A stretch of DNA of 49,080 nt from Basidiobolus meristosporus CBS 931.73 (GCA_002104905.1 MCFE01000659.1:1-49080); one strand, 5' to 3'. Positions 10,311-22,079 are shown, counted from the first letter of the stretch. Translations and numbers: made by a program. The notes: generated by a model from the letters alone, not told the origin.

Positions 10311-12665
10311 AATAGTTGTATGGTTTTTGCAAGTTGATTCAGCTAAAATAAAGTATTTATACATTAAGTGGAGCATTGTAAAGCTAATGACAATCATAAC
10401 TAAAGAAAGGCCCCAGTAAGTGGTATTCAAGGCTTGGGCATAACAATGAGCCAAGCAGAGTTTTAAGGTACATGAATAATTCAAATATATATTTTCAACA
10501 AATTGAGGATGTTTGACTTTAAATTCCCTTCAAGTATATGAATGTTCAGGAGCAATGCCATTTGTGTGGAACATTGGGTACAATCCTCACCATCAAAAGC
10601 ATCTGTGCTATTGATTATCCCATGATCACCAAACATTACTGATAACAACAACCTGCCCATTGAGATTCGGCTTTAACCTGCATCATCACTAGTAACTGAC
10701 AATAGAGATTAAGGCGTATAAGCAATTAGTGCATCACACCCTATCTTCCAAACAAATAACAGCTTATAGCCAGAAACGGATGGTTCTCGAGCATGTGAAT
10801 GCACAGCCTTGAGTTTGGTAGAACCAGAAGCTTTTGGTCTAGATTTTTAGGAAGACTTGTACCAGCGTACTTCATAATTCCCATCCAATTGACCAGCCTT
10901 TTCACGAACAGTAACTATCCCAGGCAAGGGTAGTATACAAGGCTGGACTGGAAATAAATCCATGGGCAACATTGCCAAGCGCAGTTTCAAACAAATGATT
11001 TATGATAAATGGCTTCTGTCCTGCCACTATGAACTGCGGGCATATGCATTATCAATTATTGGTACACACTAATCGCATTACGATCTAAATCATCTGAGAC
11101 CATGATTGCACCTTTGGGTATGGCCAAATTACGCAACACCTTTGCTCACAGGAGAGTAGGAAATTATTTTCCTCGGCAGACCTTACTCTAGTTTCGGATT
11201 TTGACAGCAACCACGATAATACCAGTTGGGGTGGATAGGGTTGTAGATACTCCTATATGATGGGAGGGGTCGATCCCCCGGCTTAGAAAGCCTGCTCCAG
11301 AACTCGCAAAGTTTTATTTAGTATCAAGAGCTACACTACATAAATCTGCCAGTTAAATTCAGCAGCTACAGTAGCTAACCAGGGCTTGCATTCCATCGTT
11401 GTTGGCCATCACCAAAAGGGGAAATCTCTAGAATCAGCTCGCTACAACACCAATTGGTTTGTGTATTGGAGTTATAGATGAGTGGAATCAGTACTACGTG
11501 CTGGGTGATGCTTGTCTGACTGGCTTGACAAGATTAGGCGCATGGCTATAGGCTGCGAAAACATTTATTCAGGCTCCAAAAAAGTCATCCAGGCCACATC
11601 CACGCGCCTGAGTCTGCCTCAACCATATATATTGAGAAAATTTTCAATGTTTGCGTCGTCGAGTTACCTGTGATCCAAAATAATCAGCTCCACCAAGACC
11701 ATTCTATTTCAGAACTGCCGGCTTCCACGGAATTCTCCCTATCTTACACTGCAGATACACCCAATCCTATAGTGATTAAAGTTATATACCACCTGACAGC
11801 TGTCAATAATAATCTTGTGTAATATGCTCAGCATACTTCTGATTGAATCAGGCAAAATGAGCAACGGCTGGAAAGTATTTGTGGAGAGGTGTGAGAGATA
11901 TGTAAAACCATGTATGTTCTTGGCCAACTTTCCCATGATGAGGATAGTTGGCTGTTCATTCCATGGCAGAGGGATCAGAGCTAAGATACCTCATTGATCC
12001 CATATTAGGGTGTGACCTAGTATGGACATCAACCAGATTCCGGCTAGATTCGAGTGTACAAACATCCTTCCTATAATTGGTAACCACATCAACCTAAGGC
12101 GAACGCGTTACAAGGACCTGCAAATGTCGAGTCCTCCCCGTCAAAATTAATATAGCTGGGGTAAGTTGCTTTGGAAGCCACGCCGGTGCGTCGATGCCTT
12201 ACTGAATCACATACTCTGCCCAAATGGGTGAGGTTTCAATTGTCAGAAGCCTTGCTTGAATTCGAGTAAATGTTTGGGGCTACGATCTTTAAACAGTGTA
12301 ATTTATTCCCTTTAACAGGGTGGGATTCTTTTTTTTCATGGGCTTCTCTGAAACATTCAATTAGGAAAATCTCTTAATTGGACTGCAAACCCTGGGTATT
12401 GCCAGCACAGTATAACAGCCAATGATCTTGTTGGCCATCCAACTCCTCCAAATTCTGGTGCAAATACCAAATAAATCCAGCATGACGAATAAAGTGCTGT
12501 GTTCTTACATATACTGCACTCATATTTCCTCACCCGTTTAATTTGGTGTGGCGTGGTGAAGACATGTATTCATCATTTGGAAAGGGTGACATGGAAAAAA
12601 GGTTTCAGACAGATCTACGCGCAACTTGTCCAATCGATGGTTCCCAGCTTGGCTATTTTCGTCGC

Positions 12666-12673
12666 TATATAAG
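12666..12673 (+). promoter_or_regulatory. TATA box of the serine dehydratase gene
   Basis: TATATAAG, a canonical TATA element, 121 bp upstream of the chosen ATG at 12794. Its position also argues against using the in-frame ATG at 12626, which lies upstream of it. Confidence 0.55.
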
Positions 12674-12793
12674 CACCGTCAATCGTACCGTACTCGACTT
12701 GCTTGGTACTATACAATTGCATTTGCTCTGCATTTTGTTGCTTGGATCGATCGATTGATTCTTCACAGCCCTGAACAGAATATCTCGGTTCCT

Positions 12794-14609
12794 ATGTTTC
12801 GTTCCAAACTAAACCACGTCTTTCATTCTCGCGGAATGGCCTATCGTCAGATCGGCTCGTCTGCTCGACCAAGCTTTCGCGTCGCATCCAGCGTTCTTCT
12901 TCAGAAACGCCACCGTTTTGTTCAATCGGATGCAGTCGCAACCGAAATCCAAAATAAACCCAGCGATTCAGAGGAGACTAAGCATGCTGTGGTCTCCACG
13001 TTTGATATGTTCTCTATAGGCGTTGGCCCTTCTTCTAGGTTGGTTGCATTTGCTATACCATACTTGATGTACATCCTGTGATCACATTCTCACCTGCTCT
13101 CACTATAGCCATACAGTCGGACCTATGCGTGCAGGCAAAATGTTTGTTAGCGATCTGGCCAGCAAAGGAATCCTGGACAAGGCAAAAACGTTGCGCATTG
13201 ACTTGTATGGTTCTCTCGCTCTCACTGGTGTGGGCCATGCTACTCCAGAGGCAACTTTGATGGGAATCGAAGGTGAATCGCCCGAGACAGTTGAAACTTC
13301 TACGATTAAATCGCGAGTAAAAGCAATGGAAGATACGGAAACGATCAGCCTCAATGGAACTAACAAAATCAAGTTCAAGCCGAGTGAGGATTTGAAGTTT
13401 CATTACTTTGAGAACTTGCCTCAACATCCGAATGGGATGAGATGCTCCGTATTCGATGAGAATGGCGATATGCTAGCTACAAATGAATACTTCTCTATTG
13501 GTGGCGGCTTCATTGTCAAAGACGAAACGCATATTGCTGGTGGTGCGAACGTCTACTTTAAGGGGGAAACTCCCGACGCTCTGCCTCTATTTGATAAAGA
13601 GCGTAAAGAGCAAGATTCCGTGATTGCTGCTTTACCATTCAAAAATGCCCATGATTTAGTAGAAGTGTGTGAGCGCCAAAATATGACTATTGCCCAGGTG
13701 GTTTATGAAAACGAGCTGCAGTGGCGTTCGGCGGATGAAATTCGAGAGAAAATATTCAGAATATGGAACACCATGGATCTGTCCATCAAGAATGGGTGTC
13801 TATCCACCGAGGAGTTTCTACCAGGTCGACTTAAGGCTCACAGAAGAGCTCCTATATTGTACAGGAAATTACTTCGAGGCTTATTTTCCCCGAACATGGT
13901 TGGGAAATCTAGCATAACCCCTGCTACTCCTAACCCCACCCCTTCCGCCGAGTCCCTTCAAAACTACTCCGTAAGCAAATCCATTCTACCCAAGCGCAAC
14001 GTCAAGCGCCTGTCGCTCCCAGCATTGGATTATCTTTCTGTTTACGCCATCGCTGTAAACGAAGAGAATGCAGCTGGAGGTCGTGTGGTTACCGCCCCAA
14101 CCAATGGAGCATCTGGTGTTATACCTGCAGTGCTCAAGTATTATCTGGAATTCTTATCGGAGGATGTAGAGACTGATGTAATGGAGTTCTTATTTACTTC
14201 TGCTGCCATCGGTATGCTTTACAAACGTGGCGCCAGTATCAGTGCTGCCGAAGTCGGTTGTCAAGGCGAAGTTGGTGTCGCTTGTAGTATGAGTGCCGCT
14301 GGATTCGCTGCTGTCATGGGTGGTTCACCGCAACAGGTTGAAAATGCCGCAGAAATTGGCATGGAGCATAACCTTGGTTTGACCTGTGACCCGATAGATG
14401 GACTTGTGCAAATTCCTTGCATCGAGAGAAACGCTCTTGGTGCAGTAAAGGCTGTGACTGCTGCTCAGTTGGCCTTGAATGGTGATGGTTTACATAGAGT
14501 CACCCTCGACCAGGTTATTGAGTCCATGAGACAAACCGGGTTGGATATGCAATCCAAATACAAGGAGACATCTCAGGGTGGACTTGCCGTGAATGTTCCT
14601 GTTTGTTAA
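12794..14609 (+). CDS. L-serine dehydratase, iron-sulfur type (single chain), mitochondrial-type presequence
   Basis: Converts L-serine to pyruvate and ammonia using a [4Fe-4S] cluster, not PLP; the common bacterial enzyme class. Exons 12794-13038 and 13109-14609 (70-bp intron) give 581 residues. Splicing rebuilds the conserved [16 protein letters not shown]. The first ~45 residues are rich in Arg/Ser and free of acids ([18 protein letters not shown] onward), a likely mitochondrial targeting peptide. The catalytic half has [20 protein letters not shown]. Cluster cysteines are C466, C508 and C519; the last residue is C581, and known enzymes of this type use a C-terminal cysteine tail reaching into the cluster site. 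A Ser/Pro/Thr-rich insertion lies at about 339-383, between the [11 protein letters not shown] and [10 protein letters not shown] motifs. A bacterial origin by transfer is plausible but not shown. TATATAAG at 12666 precedes it. Confidence 0.94.
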
Positions 14610-15232
14610 TTTCCACTCTTCCGAAACCTATCGAGTCTGAACGTATCAAACTCTAATTCTGTTAATTACACCTGTATTTTCTACTGTATCTGCCTTTAAT
14701 ATATAATTCTACTTACGTCATAAGCAAGATTGTCGGCTCCCCTTCCATCTCCGATTAAAAATAAACCTTGTTTCTATGGCCAACGAGATTCGTTCAACTA
14801 ATCTCTCGAGTCGATCAGTGTCTGAATGGTCGGACATGAACCGAATAATCTCCTTTTCCGTGTTTCTTCTGTTAGAGGTTTGGTAGTCGATCCCGGGAAT
14901 ATATGACCAATGTAAACCACAACAATTAATGGTCCGAGCTATCGGAATATCATCATGCGACGAACATCTCTCCGGGGGTGAACAGTTCAAATGCTTAAAA
15001 TGCCTCGCCTTCTGGATATATATATCATACACACGGGAAAGGTTTCTTTAGATCCAAGTAAAAACGTCTTGCCAATATTCAAGGAGGTAACTCGGTGGAA
15101 ACAGCAAGCCCGCAGTTACTTTATTCCCAGGATTCTGTAGCAAACCCCATATTGCTGGCAAAAGCTCTATTTTATCTCTGAAGAGATATCCAAATTCCAT
15201 TAAATCCCGCGACTAGTCACGCACCCCAAGTC
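14610..15232. other. Intergenic region between serine dehydratase and tyrosinase
   Basis: 3' flank of the dehydratase and promoter of tyrosinase. A 104-codon minus-strand frame (14718-15032), Arg/Asp/Glu-rich towards its C-terminus, lies here. I recognise no domain in it and do not call it a gene. Confidence 0.5.
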
Positions 15233-17469
15233 ATGTATTTGTCTACTTGGCCCCTCTTTCTATCTCTAGTATTCGTAGTTAACGTGGAAGGACAGTGCAC
15301 AGCAGGAGTCACCGTAAGGAAAGAGATACACCAACTAACTGATCAAGAGCGAAACAGCTTCATTGACGCAGTGGTACGTTTGAAGTCGGACGGAACCTAC
15401 AACAGACTGGTGGAAAGCCATATCAATAGTTTTCCATATGCTCATTCAACACCTGGCTTTTTCCCATGGCACCGACAGTTTTTAAAGCAGTTTGAGATGG
15501 CACTACAACAAATAGACTCAAGGCTCTCTGTCCCATATTGGGTAGGTTAGCCTCATTTTTATTTCCCGTGTAATATACTCACCTCAAATTCTTCAGGACT
15601 GGACCTTAGATTCGCAGGCCCCTGAACTAAGTAAGGTATTCCAATGGTTTGGTGGGAATGGCGCAGGTCCAAGACGGTGTGTTGAGGATGGGCCGTTTGC
15701 AAATTGGCAAATAGAAATACCTGAACGCAGCTGTCTAAGACGCACATTTAATCTGCAGTCAAAGATTGCTCCATTCTATGCACCAGAGGTTATCAACCAG
15801 ATCATATCCAATTCCGACACATATGAGGAGCTACGCGAAGCAATCGAGGGAGGCCCCCACGGCACTGTGCATATGGGAGTCAATGGAGACATGAGTCGTA
15901 TGGGTAGTACGAATGAGTAAGTAGTTTGAGGTCATATCTATCTCTCGTTTACAACGAGCCATTAACATCCCTACCTCGAAAAGCCCACTCTTCTGGCTTC
16001 ACCATTCTTTCGTGGACAAGATCTGGACAGAGTGGCAAATAGCGCACCCAGCGCAAGCTTCAGAGTATCATGGAATAAATGCTCACAACAAGGAGGAGGC
16101 AAGCGCCGATGATACACTACCGCCTTTTGGGATTCCTGTGTCCGCTATACTGGATCATCGCAAACTATGCTACGAATATTCAAGCTCGCCAAGCAGGGAA
16201 TTCTCACATCCACTTACCCCAAACTCACAACCACAACGTAGGGGTTTGTATCATGCAAGCGCTGCAACGCTGAGATCAAAAGTCCGTCGGTGTAACAAGA
16301 ACAAGCTTCCAAAGTGGTACCGAATGCTAGATGCACCCAAACCTGACGACCGTATAAATCAAACCAAGCTCCGAGTACCGCTGCCTCTTCCTCGAGGTTA
16401 CCTTGAAATGATGGGATTGAATGTCCGGAAAGTCAGGAAACAGGAACGAAAGCTAGCGAAGTTCCTGGAGAAGTTGAACAAGGAAGATTACATCTCCCCG
16501 GTTTCTTTAGCGAAGCAAAACTGTACACTGGCCAAACTTGCACCAAATAATGATTCCCCAATGATCTTTTCCACAGTGGAACCAACATTTCCTCTTTCAG
16601 AATTTATTGACGAAATAGAGCGCGCACACCCAGCCCTAGATCCCAGCGTTGAGGAGTTTCTTCATAAAATCAACGAAGATGCACTGGATTCCGAGCCGAG
16701 GGACAAAGTACCAGCACATGACACGCGATTGACAAGCTTCGAGTCAACTCATGATACTTCCGGCACATCGGGAAATCCTAGCGGATATCATCTGAGTGAG
16801 AACGGCGAGGCGTCTTACTCCCATGAGAAGCCAAAACTAGGCCAATTCGGAGAAAAATCCAGTCACTCCAAATCAACCAGGCCTCATATGCCAGAGAGGA
16901 AAGAGAGCTCCCCAGATCCTTCGTTGATCAGATCTGCGGAAGTAGCCTCAGCCCCACAAACTCATTCCAACTCTAATAGCCTGAACTATCTCGTATCCTC
17001 AACAACCTCCGGCAATGCTGAGATAACCCAACCACTTCAAGGCCTGCCGATTTCTGAGGTGATCTCGGAGACACCACCAATTCTGACCGAGGAACAATCA
17101 AAGAGCCGGTCCTTGAACGAAGGATTCACAACCAAAGAACAAGAGAATCTGGGCGCGTTAAGTGGAAATACCCCAACACCTAAAAAGGTGGGAAGCGTGG
17201 AAGGGAAGCTGCCAAAAGACCCCCAATCAGTGAGCCCGGATGTGGCTTCAGACATCTCCCCAGATCTGATCAGCTTTCCCTTGATGAACAACCTCCAAGC
17301 AGACGGGAAACCATCAACCAGCGAAGATAAGCTCGCAGAAGCACCTGCTCCATCAGTGGTTGAGAAACCAATGGAGCAATATATCATCGATGACCCTATC
17401 GGAACCAGTGGAGAGGGTTTTAAAGTGCCAACCCTGAAAGATTCTATCCTGCCCAACGAGAATATTTAG
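15233..17469 (+). CDS. Secreted tyrosinase with long Ser/Pro-rich C-terminal tail
   Basis: Type-3 copper monooxygenase that oxidises mono- and diphenols to quinones (melanin or cell-wall chemistry). Exons 15233-15541, 15597-15916 and 15984-17469 (introns 55 and 67 bp); 704 residues. Signal peptide ~1-20 (MYLSTWPLFLSLVFVVNVEG) suggests export. CuA ligands H63, H71, H80 lie in AHSTPGFFPWHRQF; CuB ligands H191 and H195 in GGPHGTVHMGVNGDMS, with the third in DPLFWLHHSFVDKIW, whose DPLF is formed across intron 2. The catalytic domain closes near GIPVSAILDHRKLCYEYS (~270). The following ~430 residues are hydrophilic, rich in Ser, Pro, Glu and Lys, have no membrane segment, and are probably disordered; whether they are a removable propeptide is unknown. 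AATAAA at 17529 follows. Confidence 0.94.
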
Positions 17470-18944
17470 CTATAGATCAGTGTGTATCATCACTGAGAGG
17501 TAGCCAGTTTGGTTGACCTATTGTTGCAAATAAAGTATGGGATGATTTGCCATGATGTCATCTTAATTGGGGAAAAGTCTCGAATTTCGCGAGAGGTTTG
17601 GTGGACTAGGCTGAGCATTGATGAATCTTCCACAGTACTAAGCACGTAGATCACGTAAAGGCAAGATACCTGGGAATAGGAGCTGTGTATCATTCGGTCA
17701 TGGTAGTTGTACATGTCATGATAGCCATTCGATCATTTGCACTTCTGCTCTTGAGTGGAGTGCGGCCTATCAACAATTCTTGGAACCACGGATATGAATC
17801 AATAAATTAATGTATCACGAACGTCATGTGGCACGTGGGTTAGTCTTTCCCACCTTTGAGCTGAGTTGAAATACCTTGGAGTCTAGAGTCAACACCAATT
17901 ATCTGAAACGACTCGTAGCTCGTACTCGGAAAAGCCGAACTTCAACCTTTATATCGGCGGCGATCGGATAATCTATAGAACTAATGTTCTCGCGATGTAG
18001 GCGGAGTTGAGTAACCATATGGCACTTCGATTGTTGCATTGTATCAGCCTACCTAAAAATGGGTTGAACAATAACTTTATCCTTCTGGCGAGTTGTCCTT
18101 GAATCAGATGCTTGGACTTCATGCGATATTCGTCGTTGCTAAAAGTCACAAGATTGACCTCCCAATTTGGTTGTAATTACCTAACATTGAGGTTTGCTCA
18201 TTATGCTAGACGTACGTTGAGAACAGCTGATGACCTACCCATGATATCATGGTCAACGCCAGGTACCACCAATCCAAGTATGCTGGGGATGATGGTTGAG
18301 TTCCAGGAGCCCTTTATTCATCACGGTACAGTCAGCATTAGATGATCGCTAGAAAGGTGATATCGGCGGAGCTTATGTGGTGGAGTGTATTGCTTCATGG
18401 CCTATTCACTCTTGGAACGAGCATGGGCACACTGATACATGCTGATCGGCTGATATTGATTTCAGAGTGGGCTAGCTTTATGTTCGTTTTTGTGAATTAC
18501 TGTTCGTTGAGGAATACATGGTTCAAACTTAGCCACAAACATTATTGAGCACCCATGATTGGTCAGCACTTAATTAACACTACCATATTTGTTCGCTATA
18601 AAGGTATTCATTAGCAGCAGGAAATCAGATCACCTCAGCAGAATGTAATTCAGGTGAGACAGTCATGAATTCTTCATACTATTCTATATTCTATCGGCAT
18701 ACTGTTCAGACACAAGATGAGTGAGCTGACTGACATCTCAGAAATGTGCAGTCAACCTTGTCCGGTAATTTTTTTGTCGATTATTTCGCGGTACCATAAA
18801 AATCAACTTTAAGCGGAAATCGGCTCTTCTGGTGTCCAGTTTCAACCTGACCAAGTTAACTTCTCCACTACCGCTACCTCTCCCACTCTTCGGTTATTTG
18901 CTTTACACACCCGAGTTTACTATAATAGAAAGTACCTCAGAATT
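17470..18944. other. Intergenic region between tyrosinase and GCK-III kinase
   Basis: Both genes lie on the plus strand, so this holds the tyrosinase 3' end and kinase promoter. Short frames at 18112-18548 show no domain and unlikely composition. Nothing else seen. Confidence 0.5.
17529..17534 (+). terminator. Poly(A) signal, tyrosinase gene
   Basis: AATAAA 60 bp after the tyrosinase stop. Confidence 0.45.
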
Positions 18945-21532
18945 ATGCTGACCTCGGTAACGCTCGACTTTGGAATTCCTGCAGCAATCTTCCAAACTAA
19001 TCGTCTTTTGATGTGCGTTGACAGAATGCCGAGACCGACCCTGATAAAGTATACACCGTTTTGGAGAAACTTGGCAGCGGCTCTTTCGGAACCGTCTATA
19101 AGGGGTATGTTTTTACTGCACCTAAACACATAGCCTAGTCCTTTCTCATTTCTTTCGTTTGAAGAATTCACAATGAAACGAAGCAACTGGTAGCGATAAA
19201 GAAGATCGATTTAGAAAATGCCGAGGACGACATAAGCGACATACAGCAAGAGATAGCATTGTTGGCCCAGTGTGATTCTGAGCATATTACACGATACCAT
19301 CATTCATATGTCAAAGGCTTCAAACTCTGGATTGGTGCGTATCTGTCTCGCTTGTCTCGGATTTCACTAACGCCTTTTCGCAGTGATGGAGTATATGTCA
19401 GGCGGATCTTGTTTGGATTTGGTAATGTCGTTTTCTTTAGATAATCCCATAATTAAGACTAGTAGCGGATTGCTCAACAAGAGCTTTTCAACCCATCGAA
19501 CCACACCTTGACAGCAACAGAAACTGACAATTTTCTCAGCTAAAACCTGGCTCATTCCCGGAACCAATGATTGCGGTGGTGTTACGCGAGCTGCTAATGG
19601 GTTTGGACTACTTACATTCAGAAGGGAAGATCCATCGAGATATCAAATGTATGGTTCATGAGGACTCGTGTGCTCTCTAGTGACCGTACTTAGCAGCCAA
19701 CCTTTTTCCACAGGTGCAAATGTATTACTCTCGGCACTTGGAAATGTAAAGATAGGTATGCGAATCCACTTCCTCTCCTGCCGATCGCTTTGTATTAACG
19801 TCTTCAAACTAGCTGACTTCGGTGTTGCCGCACAATTAGCCCACCAAAAGAGCAAACGGAGAACATTCGTGGGAACGCCGGTAAGCCTACTCATCCATTC
19901 ATTTTGATGATCATGTCTTCCGAATTTCAACTCACATGCATACTACACGAAGTTTTGGATGGCACCTGAAGTCATTCAACAAACCGGATATGATGCCAAG
20001 GTATTTGAGAGATCATTTAACAAGATGGCATTGATGTACACGAATGTTAAGCCCCCTTTCCCTAGGCGGATATATGGTCACTTGGAATTACTGCCATAGA
20101 AATGGCCAAGGGACAGCCACCTTTTGCTGAGCATCATCCTATGCGCGTTCTCTTCATGATTCCAAAGAACAAACCACCGGTATTGGAGGGGAACTTCTCC
20201 GATGCCTTCAAAGACTTTGTTGCCCAATGCCTTACGAAGAATCCGAACGAAGTTTGTTTGAAATCACTATAGATTCAGCTAGCTCAATCGGTTTATTTAC
20301 CCGGTAATTGGTAGAGGCCTTTGGCTAAGGAATTGCTCAAGCATCCATTTATCTCAAATGCACGGAAAGGAGTCGCATGTCTTCAAGAGCTAATAGAGCA
20401 GTATGAGCAATGGAAGATCATTGAGAATGAGGACGATTCCTTTGCAGAAAGTTGGCGCACACCGTAAGAGCGCTTGTGCGATATTTTCCAAAATGGCAGT
20501 GCGATAAACAGTACTTCAGAACTATAGGAACAGAAGAGAATTATTACATGTCGTGGGACTTTGACACCATCAAAATGACTCACAAAACTGTCAAGGAAAT
20601 AAGCCCTGGCACAAGAGTAAACATCATCCCATCTGCTTAAGGGTATTCAACTACTAACGACGCCATTTGGGAACTATAGACCTCTGTGATTTCCGAAGCT
20701 ACTATTTCTTTAGCGGAAATTGAGAAGTTTTACGATGGTGGTAATGAAGTTGAAGATTGGTAAGTTGTATCTCATAAGATCAATATGTATTTATGCATCT
20801 TTCATCTTTACTCCTGTGTTTAAGGTCGGAGACGGTCAGACCTGCGAATTTCCATATACTAAGCGAGGAAAAAAACGAGAGTAAATACATTGGTGAGCTG
20901 GAAGAAACGGGGCGAAATCTTACCAATTATGTTGTTCTCCCTACTGTTGTCAAGGTACACTTCATTTCTACACCCTGTCGTTTAGACACTTCTCTGATTC
21001 ATGGCTCTGCAGGTAAAGGACCGAAACCCTGATGCAATGAATCCCCTGAATATGATCGCCATGGGTTTCGAGCAATTGAAGCAAACAAGGCCGGAGGTGG
21101 TTGAAGAGCTCATCACGGAATTGTGGGAGAATTTGAAAAGGTTGTGCTTAACTGGGCTTAAACTGCTGCCATTCCTAGAGATAATACTAACTCTGCAGTT
21201 TATCTCATGACAGAAATCCTGAGCTTTACTCCAACGTAAATAAAACTGGTACTTGGAAGTACGGAAGCCAGAGAAGTCGCCGCCAGGAACTACCTAGTTT
21301 TGATACCGCAGACATAGACACCCAACGAACTGCACATACTGCGGTCACAGACACATCTATGTCTTCAGTGATAATCAAGGAGGATGAGCCGATGATTTCA
21401 GCAACTTCAAATTTACCAACACCACTGTTGCCTGCCAAAAGCGATGTCACGGTGGCACCTGAACTAGTCAGCTCAAGAAGTACTTTCCTAGATTTCCTGA
21501 GTAGTGCGCTACGGTTCAAATGGGGAAGTTGA
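18945..21532 (+). CDS. GCK-III (MST3/Sid1-like) serine/threonine protein kinase
   Basis: Ste20-group kinase; GCK-III members act in septation/mitotic exit, polarity and MOR-type pathways. Fifteen exons: 18945-18956, 19025-19104, 19165-19334, 19384-19421, 19540-19648, 19714-19755, 19813-19880, 19953-20000, 20066-20251, 20315-20463, 20520-20616, 20680-20759, 20825-20954, 21013-21140, 21214-21532. All introns are GT..AG and all phases agree; 551 residues. Kinase domain ~14-265: glycine loop [11 protein letters not shown] (21-31), AIKK with K43, helix-C E60, HRDIKCANVL with D134 (usual HRDIKAANVL), DFG at 152, [34 protein letters not shown]. The subfamily is set by [19 protein letters not shown] and [15 protein letters not shown] at 313-315 recalls the WxF motif that binds MO25-type scaffolds. 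The C-terminal ~100 residues are Ser/Thr-rich. The 12-nt first exon is the least certain part; an in-frame stop just upstream of exon 2 requires some upstream exon. Confidence 0.92.
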
Positions 21533-21635
21533 CCGAATCTACATTGGAGAACTCTACTCTCACTATCTAGTCACTGTCGATGTGCATCATCAATCCCCTA
21601 TTTACATTTCGACAAAACAAACACAAATCAATGCA

Positions 21636-21645
21636 AATAAATAAA
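21636..21645 (+). terminator. Poly(A) signal, kinase gene
   Basis: Overlapping AATAAATAAA about 105 bp after the kinase stop, in the 235-bp gap before the convergent small ORF. Confidence 0.5.
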
Positions 21646-21767
21646 TGCTGGTAATATGCATAAAGCTGCAAGATATACATACTAACATCAAGGTAGTTTA
21701 TGGGTGAGTTTAAGGGAACTCGTTATCGAGTCGTGATGTTGGAAAATGACAGCTCTAATGAGGAAAT

Positions 21768-22022
21768 TCAGAATTTTTGGCATATCATGTGTGTCTTGTT
21801 TGGGTCACTCGATAGCTGACAGAAGAAATCCAGTTTCTGGATTAAACTGAACATCTCTTTTTGCTCTAGATTTAATTGAATGCACTTAAGCTGCCCTTCC
21901 GGTGTGGTTCTACACATGGTGTTGTTGTGCGCATCCAATATATATTCGGCAGATTTGTTTGCTTCAACGAACTGGACCAAACGCTCTTCTTCACTTGGCG
22001 GTTGCTTATGTTCTTGACTCAT
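21768..22022 (-). CDS. Small unrecognised protein (84 residues)
   Basis: Open frame beginning MSQEHKQPPSEEERLVQF, tail to tail with the kinase gene. I do not recognise the family. It is hydrophilic, acidic at the N-terminus and probably helical, with four cysteines spread through the second half and the end MICQKF. An in-frame ATG at 22079 would add 19 mostly hydrophobic residues, but TTTTCTAG directly upstream of the inner ATG looks like a splice acceptor, so the longer form may read intron. There could be a 5' exon. Modest confidence that it is a gene. Confidence 0.4.
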   Translation of the reverse strand: MSQEHKQPPSEEERLVQFVEANKSAEYILDAHNNTMCRTTPEGQLKCIQLNLEQKEMFSLIQKLDFFCQLSSDPNKTHMICQKF

Positions 22023-22079
22023 AGTTCCTAGAAAACTCGGATCAATCTTATATTCGACAAACAAAAGGGCCAAGAGCAC

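Larger units (their letters stand above)
7984..12793. other. Gene-poor AT-rich region with diverged repeats
   Basis: About 4.8 kb with no frame longer than ~95 codons and no recognisable domain on either strand. It holds a diverged repeat family (9360-9480, 9570-9720, 9900-10280; another copy at 35.7-36.1 kb), an imperfect hairpin at 10234-10310, and the serine dehydratase promoter at its right end. The 11.0-12.1 kb part reads in places like decayed coding sequence, but stops are frequent and nothing can be identified. Confidence 0.6.

Noticed and set aside
11230-11320. GC-rich segment with possible tRNA-like stems
   Set aside because: No proper T-loop box or cloverleaf could be drawn; no tRNA gene was found in the window by eye.
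11000-12100. Phrases that look like decayed retroelement polyprotein
   Set aside because: Stops in every frame every few dozen codons and no catalytic motif (no RT YxDD, no integrase zinc motif).
12626-12793. In-frame upstream extension of the serine dehydratase (56 codons, starting at the ATG at 12626)
   Set aside because: That ATG lies upstream of a canonical TATATAAG box, and the chosen start at 12794 gives a clean targeting peptide.
14718-15032. 104-codon minus-strand frame between serine dehydratase and tyrosinase
   Set aside because: No domain recognised, lies across the tyrosinase promoter, composition not convincing; left as possible chance frame.
18112-18548. Two adjacent plus-strand frames of 77 and 68 codons
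   Set aside because: No motif, odd composition and no splice logic joining them.
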